Assembly (NCBI RefSeq): GCF_002161805.1
Contig: NZ_NFIP01000003.1
Span: 170,341 to 234,340, forward strand
DNA: 64,000 bases
DNA from: Collinsella sp. An307
Lineage (GTDB): Bacteria > Actinomycetota > Coriobacteriia > Coriobacteriales > Coriobacteriaceae
Reading direction: 5' to 3'
Shown here one piece after another: positions 53,679 through 63,903 of the stretch (position 1 is the stretch's first letter; the number at the start of each line of letters is the position of its first letter). The position numbers were made by a program, and so were the translations under genes. Under the pieces are notes generated by a model. It searched no databases. It had not been told where the DNA came from and saw only the letters and a program-made list of their open reading frames with translations.

Positions 53679-56600
53679 ATGCCCCGTCTCGATCGAAAGC
53701 AGGAGCGTATCGTACGCACGCTCGAGGGCCCGCTTTTTGTCTCGGCGGGTGCCGGCTCGGGCAAGACCTTCACGCTCACCCAGCGCGTGCTCTGGGCGCT
53801 CACGCCGGGGTCCAAACCGCGTGAGCAGTGGGCGGACCCCAACGTGCCGGAGGCGTTTCTCGACAGCATCGATCAGGTGCTTGCCATCACGTTCACCGAC
53901 AAGGCGGCCTCCGAGCTTAAGGAGCGCATCCGTGCGGCCCTTATTGCCGAGGGGCTCGATGCGCAGGCGGAGCGGGTCGACGGTTCGTGGATCTCGACCA
54001 TCCACGGGATGTGCGCGCGCATCATCCGCGCCCATGCGCTCGATCTGGGTGTGGACCCTGCCTTTGCGGTGGCCGACTACGCGGATGACCTCAAGCGTCT
54101 TGCCGCCGAGCACGTGATCCGCCGCCTTGCCGAGCGTGCAACGCTGCAGGATGCGGGCGAGGACGCGCCGGGTGCGGGGGCCTTCGACGAACTCGTCGAT
54201 GCGTTTCAGATCGAGAGCGCCGCTGCCGGCTCACACGACCTCGACAGCCTCCTCAAGATCGTGGTCGCCATCATGGGCAAGGTCTCGTCCTCTACATCCG
54301 GCCTCGAGGCGTTTTGCCAGGTGGAGCCCCGTCCGGCATACCGGCGCCTCACGGAGGCCTACCGCGAGATTGCCGAGGCGCCGTCTTACGCCAACAACGC
54401 TGCCGCCCGTGTGGCCGCAGAGGCGCTCGATGCTTGGGCGGCTTCGCCGCGCACCCTTGCGGATTTGCGTGCGTGCTTTGCCGCGTGCGACAAGCTCAAC
54501 CTGCGTGCCCGCGGCATGGGCAAGGACGAGAAGGACGCCGTGGCGGAGGTGCGCGCCGCGCGGGGTGCCTTCTTTGCCGACGCCTACCTTGCCGCGCGCA
54601 AGGATGCCCTCGACGAGCTCATCCCGCTCGCCCGCGAGGTCGAGCGCGAGTACACCGCGCTCAAGCGCGAGCGCGCGGTCCTCGATAACGATGACCTCCT
54701 GACGCTCGCCTACGACGCCCTCAAGAACAACCCTGCGGTGCGCGAGGAGTTTGCTGGCCGCTTCAAGATGGTCATGGTCGACGAGTTCCAGGACACCGCT
54801 CAGCAGCAGGTGGAGCTCGTGCGCCTGCTCTGCAGCCCCGACGGGCGCGAGCTCTGCACGGTGGGCGACGCCCAGCAGTCCATCTACCGCTTCCGTGGGG
54901 CGGACGTGTCGGTCTTTCGCACCAAAAAAGACGAGGTTGAGGCCCAGGGTGGCACGGTCGCCGACCTCGACGTCAACTTCCGTAGCCATGCGGCCATCTT
55001 GAGCTTTGCAGACGCGCTCTTTGAGGGCGGCGCGGCAAATCCGCTCGGCCGCGACTTCTTGCATCTCGATTCGTGCGGTGAGGACGTGCGCGCCCGTGCC
55101 CGCAAGCTACAAAACCCTAAGACCTCGCGCCGCCAGGCGGTGCTCGTGGCAGGCGGCACGTCCGAGGAGCGTGCGCGTGCCCGGGCGGCCGCCATCGCGG
55201 CGCGCTTCTGCCGTCTGCGCGACGAGGAGGGCTTCACCCCCGGCGACATGGTCATCATCATGTCCGCTCTTTCCAAGGCGGACATCTACGCCGAGGCGGT
55301 CCGCGCGGCGGGCATGCCCTGCGTGGTGTCGGGCGGCACGTCGGTCTTTCGTCGCGCGCCCGAGGTCTCGGCCATAGGGGCGCTCCTCAACTTCCTCGCC
55401 AACCCCGACGACGGCGAGGGCGCCATCACGCCGCTTCTCACCTCGCCGATGTTTGGGCTCGGCGCGACGGAGCTTCTGGCGCTCGCCACGCGCGTCGATG
55501 CGGAGGCGGGTATTACCGACAGCCGAAGCGTCACTGCAGACGTCCTGCTCACGGGCGAGATTCTGCCCGAGTTTGGCGAGCTGCCGCTGCTTGTGCGCGC
55601 CCGCGAGGTGCTCGCCCACGCGCTCGCCCGCGTGGGACGCGACCGTATCTCCGCCATTGCGCGCGACGCGGTGAGCGAGTCGGGCTGGCTTTGGCGCCTC
55701 GAGCGGGGCGGCGCGCAGGAGCACGCTGTCGCTGCGAACGTGCTACGCGCCCTCGCCATCGTGGAGGAGGCCGAGGGCGGTCGCGCACTCGGCGCCCGCT
55801 TGGTGGCGCGCGCCTTTGCTGACCACGTCGAGCACGCTAAGGAGTCACCGGCGATGCTCACAGGAGACGACGGCGACGCCGTTCGCATCATGACCATCCA
55901 CGCGTCAAAGGGCCTCGAGTTTCCTGTCGTGGCCGTCACCGAGTGCGACGGCATCCGCGCCGGGCGCGACCGCTTTCAGATGCTCGATGCAGATGGCACG
56001 ACCTGGTGGACCGCGCGGCCCAACCGGTTCGAGCCTGCCTCCGACAAGGAGCTTCTGGGCGATGTGCCCGCGCTCGACGAGGACGTGCTCGCGGCAAACG
56101 CGCTGCCCGGCACTGCCACGGAGGCGTTTGCCTACATGCGCCGGCGCAACAGCGACCTCGATTACGAGGAGGCCGCGCGCAAGCTTTACGTCGCGCTCAC
56201 GCGCGCCCGCGAGGTGGCGATCCTCGTGCTCGGTGCGGGGAGTGCGAGCGAGCTTATGACGGGGCACGCCACTTCGCTGGTGGGCGAGGTACTCGCGCGC
56301 ATCCTGCCTGCCGACCTCGAGCTCGGCGGCGTTCCAGACCTGGGGTGCGATCGGCTGGCGTTTGAGGACGCACATGCGGGCGACTACCAGTTGGTACTCC
56401 TGGACGACCTCGACTTCCCCTATTACCCCTCCAAGGGCAAGAAGGGGCCGCAGGCGCATTTTGCCAGCGAGGATTACCCGCTTGCCGCGGCGGATCTGAC
56501 CGAGGAGGCGGGCGTTGCCGACGTGACGGCCCCGCGCGACTTTGCCCTCGTCCGTCCGGCTGCGGTGGAGGTCTCCATCACCCCGGCCACGCGTCCTGCC

Positions 56601-57293
56601 CGTGCAAGCTACAGCTACACTTCGCTTGCCGCCGAGCTGCATGCCGAGGCGGAGGACCGTGCGAGCGCGCCGGCTCCGGCAGACGAGTCGGGGGAGATTT
56701 CTGCTCCTGCCGCAACGGAGGACGAGCAGCCCAGCGGCGCGCCGGCGACACCAGCATCTGCGGCGGACGGGGACCCGACCGCGCTAGGATCCGCCTTCCA
56801 TGCACTCGCACAGTGGTTGGTAGAGACGGGGGAGGATACCGTTCCCGCTCCTCGTGCCGATGCGCAGTGTCGCTACTGGAAGGTTACCGAGCGCCAGCGC
56901 GAACGGCTCGATGCGGCACTTCGCCGTTGGGAGCACTCTGCGGTGCGTGCCGAGGTGCGCGCTTGGGCGTGTCTGCGTGCGGAGGTGCCGTTCTTCTCGC
57001 AGGGGATGGATGAGCTCGCCGAGCGCTTTGGAGCGTATGCGGAGGGCGCGATCGACCTTCTGGCGACCGATCCGGCGCGACCGGGTGAGGCGCTCGTCAT
57101 CGACTACAAGACGGGCGGCAGCGCAAGCGAGACGCCCGAGGCGCTCCACGAGAAGCATCACCTGCAGGCCGATGTGTACGCCGACGTGCTCCACAAGGCA
57201 GGCTACGGCCGCGTGACGCTCAAGTTCGTACGCGTCGAGATCGACGACCCCGAGCACCCCGGCGAGCCCCAAGTGGTCACCTACGAGCGGTAA
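53679..57293 (+). CDS. addA: AddA-like UvrD-family helicase with RecB-type nuclease
   Basis: 1204 residues. It has Walker A SAGAGSGKT (22-30), the TFTDKAASELKERI motif Ia, DEFQDT near 367 (motif II), VDVNFRSH-type motif IV (LDVNFRSH), TIHASKGLEFPVV (motif V) and a C-terminal nuclease VIDYKTGGS near 1139. AddA supplies the 3'-5' motor and one strand cut of the AddAB complex. GAGGAGG lies ahead of ATG 53679. A Pro/Ala-rich segment (about 995-1035) links the helicase and nuclease. Transcription stops at or beyond the palindromic element 57303. Confidence 0.92.
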   Translation: MPRLDRKQERIVRTLEGPLFVSAGAGSGKTFTLTQRVLWALTPGSKPREQWADPNVPEAFLDSIDQVLAITFTDKAASELKERIRAALIAEGLDAQAERVDGSWISTIHGMCARIIRAHALDLGVDPAFAVADYADDLKRLAAEHVIRRLAERATLQDAGEDAPGAGAFDELVDAFQIESAAAGSHDLDSLLKIVVAIMGKVSSSTSGLEAFCQVEPRPAYRRLTEAYREIAEAPSYANNAAARVAAEALDAWAASPRTLADLRACFAACDKLNLRARGMGKDEKDAVAEVRAARGAFFADAYLAARKDALDELIPLAREVEREYTALKRERAVLDNDDLLTLAYDALKNNPAVREEFAGRFKMVMVDEFQDTAQQQVELVRLLCSPDGRELCTVGDAQQSIYRFRGADVSVFRTKKDEVEAQGGTVADLDVNFRSHAAILSFADALFEGGAANPLGRDFLHLDSCGEDVRARARKLQNPKTSRRQAVLVAGGTSEERARARAAAIAARFCRLRDEEGFTPGDMVIIMSALSKADIYAEAVRAAGMPCVVSGGTSVFRRAPEVSAIGALLNFLANPDDGEGAITPLLTSPMFGLGATELLALATRVDAEAGITDSRSVTADVLLTGEILPEFGELPLLVRAREVLAHALARVGRDRISAIARDAVSESGWLWRLERGGAQEHAVAANVLRALAIVEEAEGGRALGARLVARAFADHVEHAKESPAMLTGDDGDAVRIMTIHASKGLEFPVVAVTECDGIRAGRDRFQMLDADGTTWWTARPNRFEPASDKELLGDVPALDEDVLAANALPGTATEAFAYMRRRNSDLDYEEAARKLYVALTRAREVAILVLGAGSASELMTGHATSLVGEVLARILPADLELGGVPDLGCDRLAFEDAHAGDYQLVLLDDLDFPYYPSKGKKGPQAHFASEDYPLAAADLTEEAGVADVTAPRDFALVRPAAVEVSITPATRPARASYSYTSLAAELHAEAEDRASAPAPADESGEISAPAATEDEQPSGAPATPASAADGDPTALGSAFHALAQWLVETGEDTVPAPRADAQCRYWKVTERQRERLDAALRRWEHSAVRAEVRAWACLRAEVPFFSQGMDELAERFGAYAEGAIDLLATDPARPGEALVIDYKTGGSASETPEALHEKHHLQADVYADVLHKAGYGRVTLKFVRVEIDDPEHPGEPQVVTYER

Positions 57294-57302
57294 TTGCCCT
57301 GG

Positions 57303-57419
57303 CCGTGGGGAGACGCCCCTTCGCTCCGCGCAAGTTCCGCACGAGCCGGAGGCGCCTGCGGCGCCTCCGAGCGAGCCAGGACTGCTCGAAGCGCAGAGCG
57401 AAGGGGCGTCTCCCCACGG
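57303..57419. repeat. Palindromic repeat element, copy 1 (24-bp outer arms, 10-bp inner hairpin)
   Basis: The 24 bases at 57303-57326 are the exact reverse complement of 57396-57419. Inside, CGGAGGCGCC (57347-57356) pairs with GGCGCCTCCG (57360-57369). The 60-base core (57332-57391) recurs at 59764-59823 in the opposite orientation with 53 identities. It lies between addA and pckA and can act as a terminator-like structure, though no T-run follows. Two short plus-strand frames through it encode no known protein. Confidence 0.8.
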
Positions 57420-57531
57420 GCCCATCGCTACCGTTCGCCGAAGGTCTTCCGTTTGCGGTGAATTGCACTCCGTCCATTCGGCCATACTGAAAAAGATGGT
57501 GCATATTGGCCCTCTATCCCAAGGAGTGTAT

Positions 57532-59136
57532 ATGACCGAGCCCATGATTGAATCCATCCTGATCAACCTCGGTATCGAGGTCGACCAAGACCGCGTGCAC
57601 GTCGACTGGAGCCCCGCTAAGCTCATCGAGCACGCCATCTCCCACCACGAGGCCTACCTCACCTCCACCGGTTCCCTTTCGGTCTCCACGGGCGCCTTCA
57701 CCGGCCGCAGCCCCGAGTACCGCTACCTCGTCGACGCCGGCGAGGCCGATAAGAACATCAACTGGAACAGCAAGCAGAACAAGCCCATCGACGAGGCCAC
57801 CTACAAGCGCGTCCGCAAGAACGTTGCGCGCTACATGTCCCAGCGTCGCCACCTTTTCGTCGTGCGCGGCTACGCCGGTGCGGACCGCAAGTACGCCCGC
57901 AAGGTCATGGTCGTCGCCGAGCGCGCCCATCAGGCGCTCTTCATCCGCCAGATGCTCGTGCGCCCCACCGAGGAGGAGCTCGAGAACTTCGGCCGCCCCG
58001 ACATCACCGTCTACGCCGCGCCGACCTACGTCTGCGCCACCGACCGTGACGGCCTCGCGCCTGCGGCGGTCATCCTCGACATGAACCACAAGAAGATCGT
58101 CGTCGCCGGTACCGGCTACTGCGGCGAGATCAAGAAGGCCGTCTTCACGATGATGAACTACATCCTGCCCATCGAGGACGGGGTGCTGCCGATGCACTGC
58201 TCGGCCAACGTCGACCCCAAGACCGGCAAGACGGCCATCCTCTTTGGCCTTTCCGGCACGGGCAAGACCACGCTCTCGGCCGACCCCGAGCGCCTGCTCA
58301 TCGGCGACGACGAGCACGGCTGGAGCCCGCGCGGCATCTTCAACATCGAGGGTGGCTGCTACGCCAAGACCATCGACCTCACGCGCGAGCGCGAGCCCGA
58401 CATCTTTGACGCCATCACCTTTGGCTCGGTGTCCGAGAACGTCAAGCTCGACCGTAAGAGCCGCGCGCCCATCTACTCCGACAGCTCCATCACCGAGAAC
58501 GGCCGCGCCGCCTATCCGATCGAGCACATCGAGCGCGTCGTCGAGTCCGGCGTGGGCGAGAGCCCGAGCGTGGTGCTCTTCCTTACCGCCGACGCCTACG
58601 GCGTCCTGCCCCCGATCTCCAAGCTCTCCCGCGAGGAGGCCATGTTCCACTTCCTCACCGGCTACACTGCCAAGGTCGCCGGCACCGAGGTGGGCATCGT
58701 GGAGCCCACGCCTACGTTCTCCGCGCTCTTTGGCGAGCCCTTCATGCCGCTCGACCACATGGTCTACGCCTACCTGCTGGGCGAGAAGATTGTGCGCCAC
58801 AACACCCGCGTCTACCTGGTGAACACCGGCTGGACCGGCGGTCCTTACGGTGTGGGCCACCGCATCGCTCTCTCGCACACCCGCGCCCTCGTGCGCGCCG
58901 CCATGGACGGCTCGATCGACGACGCCGGCTATCGCCGCGACGAGATCTTTGGTGTGGATGTGCCGCGCGAGTGCCTCGGCGTTCCCACGACGCTGCTCGA
59001 CCCGCGCCAGACCTGGGCGGATCCGGAGGCCTACGACAAGGCTGCCAAGAAGCTCGCCGACATGTTCGACGAGAACTTCCACAAGCGCTATCCGGGCGTT
59101 TCCCTCGAGGACCTCGCCCGTCCGCGTGCGGAGTAG
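57532..59136 (+). CDS. pckA: Phosphoenolpyruvate carboxykinase (ATP)
   Basis: 534 residues. The kinase loop is GLSGTGKTTLS (239-249), with the metal site and second phosphate site nearby (LLIGDDEHGW). The substrate-binding STGAFTGRSP (about 64-73) and YVCATDRDG-type block precede it. The ATP-dependent enzyme interconverts oxaloacetate and PEP; in gut anaerobes it often runs toward CO2 fixation and ATP formation. AAGGAG precedes ATG 57532. Codon bias is strong, so expression is probably high. A single gene following the palindromic element. Confidence 0.96.
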   Translation: MTEPMIESILINLGIEVDQDRVHVDWSPAKLIEHAISHHEAYLTSTGSLSVSTGAFTGRSPEYRYLVDAGEADKNINWNSKQNKPIDEATYKRVRKNVARYMSQRRHLFVVRGYAGADRKYARKVMVVAERAHQALFIRQMLVRPTEEELENFGRPDITVYAAPTYVCATDRDGLAPAAVILDMNHKKIVVAGTGYCGEIKKAVFTMMNYILPIEDGVLPMHCSANVDPKTGKTAILFGLSGTGKTTLSADPERLLIGDDEHGWSPRGIFNIEGGCYAKTIDLTREREPDIFDAITFGSVSENVKLDRKSRAPIYSDSSITENGRAAYPIEHIERVVESGVGESPSVVLFLTADAYGVLPPISKLSREEAMFHFLTGYTAKVAGTEVGIVEPTPTFSALFGEPFMPLDHMVYAYLLGEKIVRHNTRVYLVNTGWTGGPYGVGHRIALSHTRALVRAAMDGSIDDAGYRRDEIFGVDVPRECLGVPTTLLDPRQTWADPEAYDKAAKKLADMFDENFHKRYPGVSLEDLARPRAE

Positions 59137-59235
59137 TACCTCACCCATCTAGTCTGAACAGAGACGAGCGGAGGTCCTGCGGGGCCTCCGCTGCATTTTC
59201 TGACCGCAATGTAGCGATTCCGAAAGCAGGGGACC

Positions 59236-59721
59236 ATGGACATCACGCGTGAGATGGACATCACGCCCGAGCAGTTCTTCAACGAGATCGAGCGCACCGT
59301 TATGGATGATGCTGCGCGTGCGACGGGTACGCGGCCCACGCGCCGCAAGCTCAACGGCCTTAAGTACCGCAAGCTCTCCCGCCAGGGCGGTAAGGGCGGC
59401 ACCGAGATCACGGTCAAGATCTTGAAGTACCGCTACCCGGAGGTCTACGAGGTCCGTTTCACCTACAGCACGGGCACCAACACCGTGCGCTACCACGTCG
59501 TTCCGCGCGGCGAGGGCGGCCTTACGCTTACCTACTCCGAGAAGTTCGTCGATCCCAACCCCAGAAGCGGCCTTTTTGCTGACTGGTGGCTCAAGCACTA
59601 CGAGAAGAAGGCGGCCCGCCGGGCCAACCGCACACTCGACGCCATCGAGCGCGACGCCAAGCGGGGCGGCGGCGCCCACGGTTCCAACCCGCTGCTCGAC
59701 GCAATCGAGAACGAGGACTAG
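59236..59721 (+). CDS. DUF3284 domain protein
   Basis: 161 residues, matching the small DUF3284 pattern: EMDITPEQFFNEIERTVMDDA, RKLNGLKYRKLSRQG, TEITVKILKY and LTLTYSEKF, then a C-terminal basic helix WWLKHYEKKAARRANRTLDAIE. A START/polyketide-cyclase-like fold is plausible. Function unknown; members are often near sugar transport genes in Gram-positives. AGGGGA precedes ATG 59236, 99 bases after pckA, so co-transcription is possible. Confidence 0.8.
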   Translation: MDITREMDITPEQFFNEIERTVMDDAARATGTRPTRRKLNGLKYRKLSRQGGKGGTEITVKILKYRYPEVYEVRFTYSTGTNTVRYHVVPRGEGGLTLTYSEKFVDPNPRSGLFADWWLKHYEKKAARRANRTLDAIERDAKRGGGAHGSNPLLDAIENED

Positions 59722-59747
59722 CGCAGACACGACAAAGAGGCCGAGTC

Positions 59748-59840
59748 GGGCGGAGGTTCCCGGCTTCGGGCAGTCCTGACTCGCACGAAGGCGCCGCTGG
59801 CGCCTTCGGCTCGTGCGGAACTCGCCGGAAACCTCCGCCC
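59748..59840. repeat. Palindromic repeat element, copy 2 (inverted relative to copy 1)
   Basis: The outer arms 59748-59764 and 59824-59840 match at 16 of 17 positions, and their sequence is unrelated to the arms of copy 1. The inner hairpin CGAAGGCGCC (59786-59795) / GGCGCCTTCG (59799-59808) differs from copy 1 by a compensated base pair. The core 59764-59823 is 53/60 identical to copy 1. A third fragment, GACTGCTCGAAGCG, stands at 59881. The 329-base gap to dnaE shows nothing else. Confidence 0.8.
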
Positions 59841-60050
59841 GCCCTGTTGAACGGCCTCCGCGTATCAACTGATAAAGAGGGACTGCTCGAAGCGGGGAGG
59901 GTCCGATCGGTTTCGAGAGCGCGGGGTGCGGCATCGAACACGGTGTGAGGGCTTCGGGCGGCACGGTCGCTGTCCGGGCGCTGCGGTAGAATCTTTTGGC
60001 AAGCGAAACCAGAGACGATACGACAGCACATCAGATGAGGAGACGCTCCT

Positions 60051-63000
60051 GTGGCCTTCGTTCACCTGCATAACCATTCCGAATACTCCATGCTCGACGG
60101 CGCTACGCGCGTGGGCGACATGGTCAAGCGCGCCGTGGAGCTCGGCATGCCTGCCGTGGCGCTCACCGACCACGGCTACATGTACGGCATTCCCGAGCTC
60201 GGCCTTGCCTGCGACGCCGTGAACAACGCAGCGCCCGATTTTCGCCAGTGGAAGCACGATAAGGCGACGTTTGCCACCGAGGGTTTTGGCGAGGCGCCCG
60301 AGGACGAGAAGGCGCGTGCCCAGTGGGAGCGCGACTGCGCGGTGTGGCAAGAGACCGGCTCGCTCGACTCGGCCAAGCCCAAGCCCGTCATCAAGCCCAT
60401 CTTCGGTTGCGAGGTCTACTTCACGCCGGACGAAACCCTGGCGCGCGACCACAAGCCCGAGCTCTACCACATGATCCTCATCGCCCGCAACCACACCGGT
60501 TACGTCAACCTCATGCAGATCGTGTCCGAGGCTGCGGTCCAAGGCTTCTACTACAAGCCGCGTGTCACCCTCGACAACCTGCGTCGCCACCGCGAGGGTA
60601 TCATCGCCACCTCGGCGTGCATCGCCGGCATCATCCCCAAGTGCATTGACCGCGGCGAGGACGAGAACGCCCTCATGTGGGCAACTACCTTCCGCGACAC
60701 CTTTGAGCCCGGCAACTTCTACATCGAGATTCAGGACCACGGCATCTCGACCGACGCCGGCCTTACCGATGAGCAGCTCGACCGCCGTCTAATCGACATC
60801 GCCAACCAGATTGGCGTGAAGGTCATCGCCACCAACGACTTCCACTACCTCACGCGCGACGATGCGCCGGTGCAGGACATCATGATGTGCATTGGCATGA
60901 ACTCCAAGGTTGACGACCCCAACCGCATGCGCATGCAGGGCAGCGAGTTCTACATGAAGACCGAGGATGAGATGCGCGCCCTCTTTCCGTACTGCCCGGA
61001 GGCCTGCGACAACACGGTTGAGATTGCCGATAAGTGCGACGTGCAGCTCGAGTGGGGTCAGATCATCCTGCCCCGTTACCCGTTGCTCGACCCCGGTGAG
61101 ACGCATGAGAGCCAGTTCCGTCGCGAGTGCGAGGCCGGTCTTGCCAAGCGCTACGGCGAGGGCTGGGAGACGCAGGTTATCAACGGCGTCTCGATCAAGG
61201 AGCGCTTTGAGTTTGAGTACAAGGTCATCTGCGACAAGGGCTTTGCGGCGTACTTCCTGATCGTGGCCGAGTACGTGCGCTGGGCCAAGCAAAACGGCAT
61301 CGGCGTCGGCCCCGGCCGTGGATCGGCGGCGGGCGCCCTCGTTGCCTACGCCATGGACATCACCACCTTCGACCCGCTCTCAAACGGCCTCATGTTCGAG
61401 CGATTCCTCTCGCCCGAGCGTATGGAGATGCCCGATATCGATATGGACTTCGACGATGAGCGTCGCCTGGAGGTGGTGGAGCACGTCCGCCAGCTCTACG
61501 GCTCCGAGAAGGTCACGCACGTCATCACCTACTCGACCATCAAGGCCAAGCAGGCTATCAACGACGCGGCGCGCGTGCTCGACTACCCCGTGTACATGGG
61601 CCAGCGCCTCTCGAAGATGATCTCGAGCGACCCCAAGGTCAAGCTCCGTCAGGTGCTCGAGCAGGTGCCGGGGCATGAGGAGAACTACAACCCCGATTTT
61701 GCCGACGCCTACCGCTCCGACGACGACGCGCGCCGCATCATCGACGCGGCCCTTTCCATCGAGGGCCTCACCCGCGGCGAGGGCGTGCACGCCTGCGCCG
61801 TTCTCATCTGCCGCGACCCGGTGAACGAGCACGTCCCCACCAAGCTCGACACCAAGGGCGGCGTGGAGATTACCCAGTACGAAGGCCACACGGTCGCGGA
61901 CATGGGCCTCTTGAAGATGGACTTCCTGGGCCTGCGCACGCTCACGGTTATCTCTAAGGCCAAGGCCAACATCAAGGCAAACTACGGGATCGATATCGAC
62001 GTGGACGCCATTCCTTTCGACGACCCCGAGATCTTCAAGCTTATGCAGACCGGCCACACCGCGGGCGTCTTCCAGATCGAGTCCGCCGGCATGACGGCAA
62101 CGATCAAGAACATGAAGCCCACCGAGTACAAGCACGTGGTCGCTCTGATCGCCCTCTACCGCCCCGGCCCTCTGGGCGCCGGCATGGTCACGAGCTACAT
62201 CAACCGTATGAACGGCAAGGAGCCCGCCGTCTCCTACGACCCGCGTCTGGACGATATCCTGGGCGAGACCTACGGCACCATGGTCTACCAGGAGCAGGTT
62301 ATGAACATCTCGGTCGAGATGTGCGGCTTCTCCAAGGGCGAGTCGGACAGCCGTATCCGCAAGCCCGTGGCCAAAAAGAAGATCAAGATGCTCACCGAGC
62401 AGGTCTTCACTTGGGAGGACGGTCACGAGGAGACCATCTACGACCACTGGATGAACGGTGCGGAGCGCAACGACTACAAGCGCGAGACCGCCCAGCGCAT
62501 CTGGGACGACGTTCTCGAGTTCGCCTCCTACGCCTTCAACAAGTCGCACTCGGCCGGCTACGCCATTCTCGTCATGCAGACCGCCTGGCTGAAGGCGCAC
62601 TACCCCAACGAGTTCATGGCGGCCGTGCTCACGTCCTACACGGGCAAGACCGACAAGATCGTGCACTACGTTTCCGCCTGCCGCCACGACGGCATCCAGG
62701 TGCTGCCGCCTGACGTCAACGAGTCGGGCCGCGAGTTCACCGCGGTCAAAGAGGGCATCCGCTTTGGTCTTGCGGGCATCCGCGGCGTGGGTGAGGGCGT
62801 GGCCGACGCCATCATCGCCGAGCGCGAACACGGCGGCACCTTCAAGAACCTGCACGACTTCGTGGACCGCGTGGACTCGAGCCAGGCCAACCGCCGCGTG
62901 ATCGAGGCGCTCATCAAGGCAGGCGCCTTCGACTCGTCGGGCTACACGCGCCGCCAGCTCATGAGCTTCGTCGACAAGGCCAACCCTGAGAACATCGTCG

Positions 63001-63839
63001 ACGCCGCCACGCGCCGTCAGAAGGAGCAGGCCTCGGGCCAGGTTTCGTTCTTCGACATGTTCGGCGACGTCGAGGGGTCGGGCTTTGAGGTCTCCATTCC
63101 CGAGCCGGACGGCCAGGAGTGGGATCGCCACACCAAGCTCTCCGCAGAGCGCGAGGTGCTCGGCATCTACGTCTCCGACCACCCGCTGCGCCCCTTTGAG
63201 TACGCGCTCGGCAAGGCGCGCGAGTACACCCTCGCCCAGATCGATACGGGCTTTGAGGTCGCGGCCCCCGGTGGCGGCACCGTTAACAAGGCCATCCCCG
63301 AGGGCAAGCCGTACTGGTTCGCCGGCATGGTCGCCGAGGTCTCCAAGCGCGTCACCAAGAAGGGCGACCCCATGGCGATCGTGCGTCTGGAGGACATGGA
63401 GGGCGAGGCCACCATCGTCATGTTCCCCAAGGTCTACAAGGAGTGCGAGAGCTACCTCTACGGCGAGACCGACCCCGAGACGGGTGCCGTCCTCTCCGAT
63501 GCGTTCATCCGCGTGCGCGGCAAGCTCGAGCGGAGCGACCGCGGCGACCAGATTATCGCGCAGGAGGTGTTGCCGCTCGAGCTCAATGAAGAGGCCAACC
63601 GCCCCAAGGTGTTTGAGGTGATGGTGCCGAGCTCGCGCTTTAGCCAGGGCAACATGGCGCGTCTGGCGGCGCTTTTTGCCACCAACCCGGGCGGCGACCG
63701 CGTGGAGCTCTTCATCGAGCAGCGCGACGGCCAGCACATGCGCGCCGAAATCCCCGCACGCGTGAACGCCCGTTCCATCCCGCTTATCGCCGAGGCGAAG
63801 GCAATCGTCGGCAACGCCGGCCGCGTGACGGTGGTATAG
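60051..63839 (+). CDS. dnaE: DNA polymerase III alpha subunit
   Basis: 1262 residues. An N-terminal PHP domain (FVHLHNHSEYSMLDGA; ALTDHGYMYG) leads to the polymerase with the catalytic aspartates in PDIDMDFDDERR (about 460-472). Next come GVGPGRGSAAGALVAYAM, the helix-hairpin-helix region (FGLAGIRGVGEGVADAI) and an OB-fold near 1060-1130. It is the replicative polymerase of the DnaE1 class; the length is slightly above the usual 1150-1180. Start is GTG 60051 with GATGAGGAG upstream. The next gene begins 64 bases downstream. Confidence 0.96.
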   Translation: MAFVHLHNHSEYSMLDGATRVGDMVKRAVELGMPAVALTDHGYMYGIPELGLACDAVNNAAPDFRQWKHDKATFATEGFGEAPEDEKARAQWERDCAVWQETGSLDSAKPKPVIKPIFGCEVYFTPDETLARDHKPELYHMILIARNHTGYVNLMQIVSEAAVQGFYYKPRVTLDNLRRHREGIIATSACIAGIIPKCIDRGEDENALMWATTFRDTFEPGNFYIEIQDHGISTDAGLTDEQLDRRLIDIANQIGVKVIATNDFHYLTRDDAPVQDIMMCIGMNSKVDDPNRMRMQGSEFYMKTEDEMRALFPYCPEACDNTVEIADKCDVQLEWGQIILPRYPLLDPGETHESQFRRECEAGLAKRYGEGWETQVINGVSIKERFEFEYKVICDKGFAAYFLIVAEYVRWAKQNGIGVGPGRGSAAGALVAYAMDITTFDPLSNGLMFERFLSPERMEMPDIDMDFDDERRLEVVEHVRQLYGSEKVTHVITYSTIKAKQAINDAARVLDYPVYMGQRLSKMISSDPKVKLRQVLEQVPGHEENYNPDFADAYRSDDDARRIIDAALSIEGLTRGEGVHACAVLICRDPVNEHVPTKLDTKGGVEITQYEGHTVADMGLLKMDFLGLRTLTVISKAKANIKANYGIDIDVDAIPFDDPEIFKLMQTGHTAGVFQIESAGMTATIKNMKPTEYKHVVALIALYRPGPLGAGMVTSYINRMNGKEPAVSYDPRLDDILGETYGTMVYQEQVMNISVEMCGFSKGESDSRIRKPVAKKKIKMLTEQVFTWEDGHEETIYDHWMNGAERNDYKRETAQRIWDDVLEFASYAFNKSHSAGYAILVMQTAWLKAHYPNEFMAAVLTSYTGKTDKIVHYVSACRHDGIQVLPPDVNESGREFTAVKEGIRFGLAGIRGVGEGVADAIIAEREHGGTFKNLHDFVDRVDSSQANRRVIEALIKAGAFDSSGYTRRQLMSFVDKANPENIVDAATRRQKEQASGQVSFFDMFGDVEGSGFEVSIPEPDGQEWDRHTKLSAEREVLGIYVSDHPLRPFEYALGKAREYTLAQIDTGFEVAAPGGGTVNKAIPEGKPYWFAGMVAEVSKRVTKKGDPMAIVRLEDMEGEATIVMFPKVYKECESYLYGETDPETGAVLSDAFIRVRGKLERSDRGDQIIAQEVLPLELNEEANRPKVFEVMVPSSRFSQGNMARLAALFATNPGGDRVELFIEQRDGQHMRAEIPARVNARSIPLIAEAKAIVGNAGRVTVV

Positions 63840-63903
63840 GCGCAGCGCTTGCCGGCGCTCGACCCTGCGGAACCTGTCCTGTCGTAGCGAGAAAGGATGC
63901 CCT

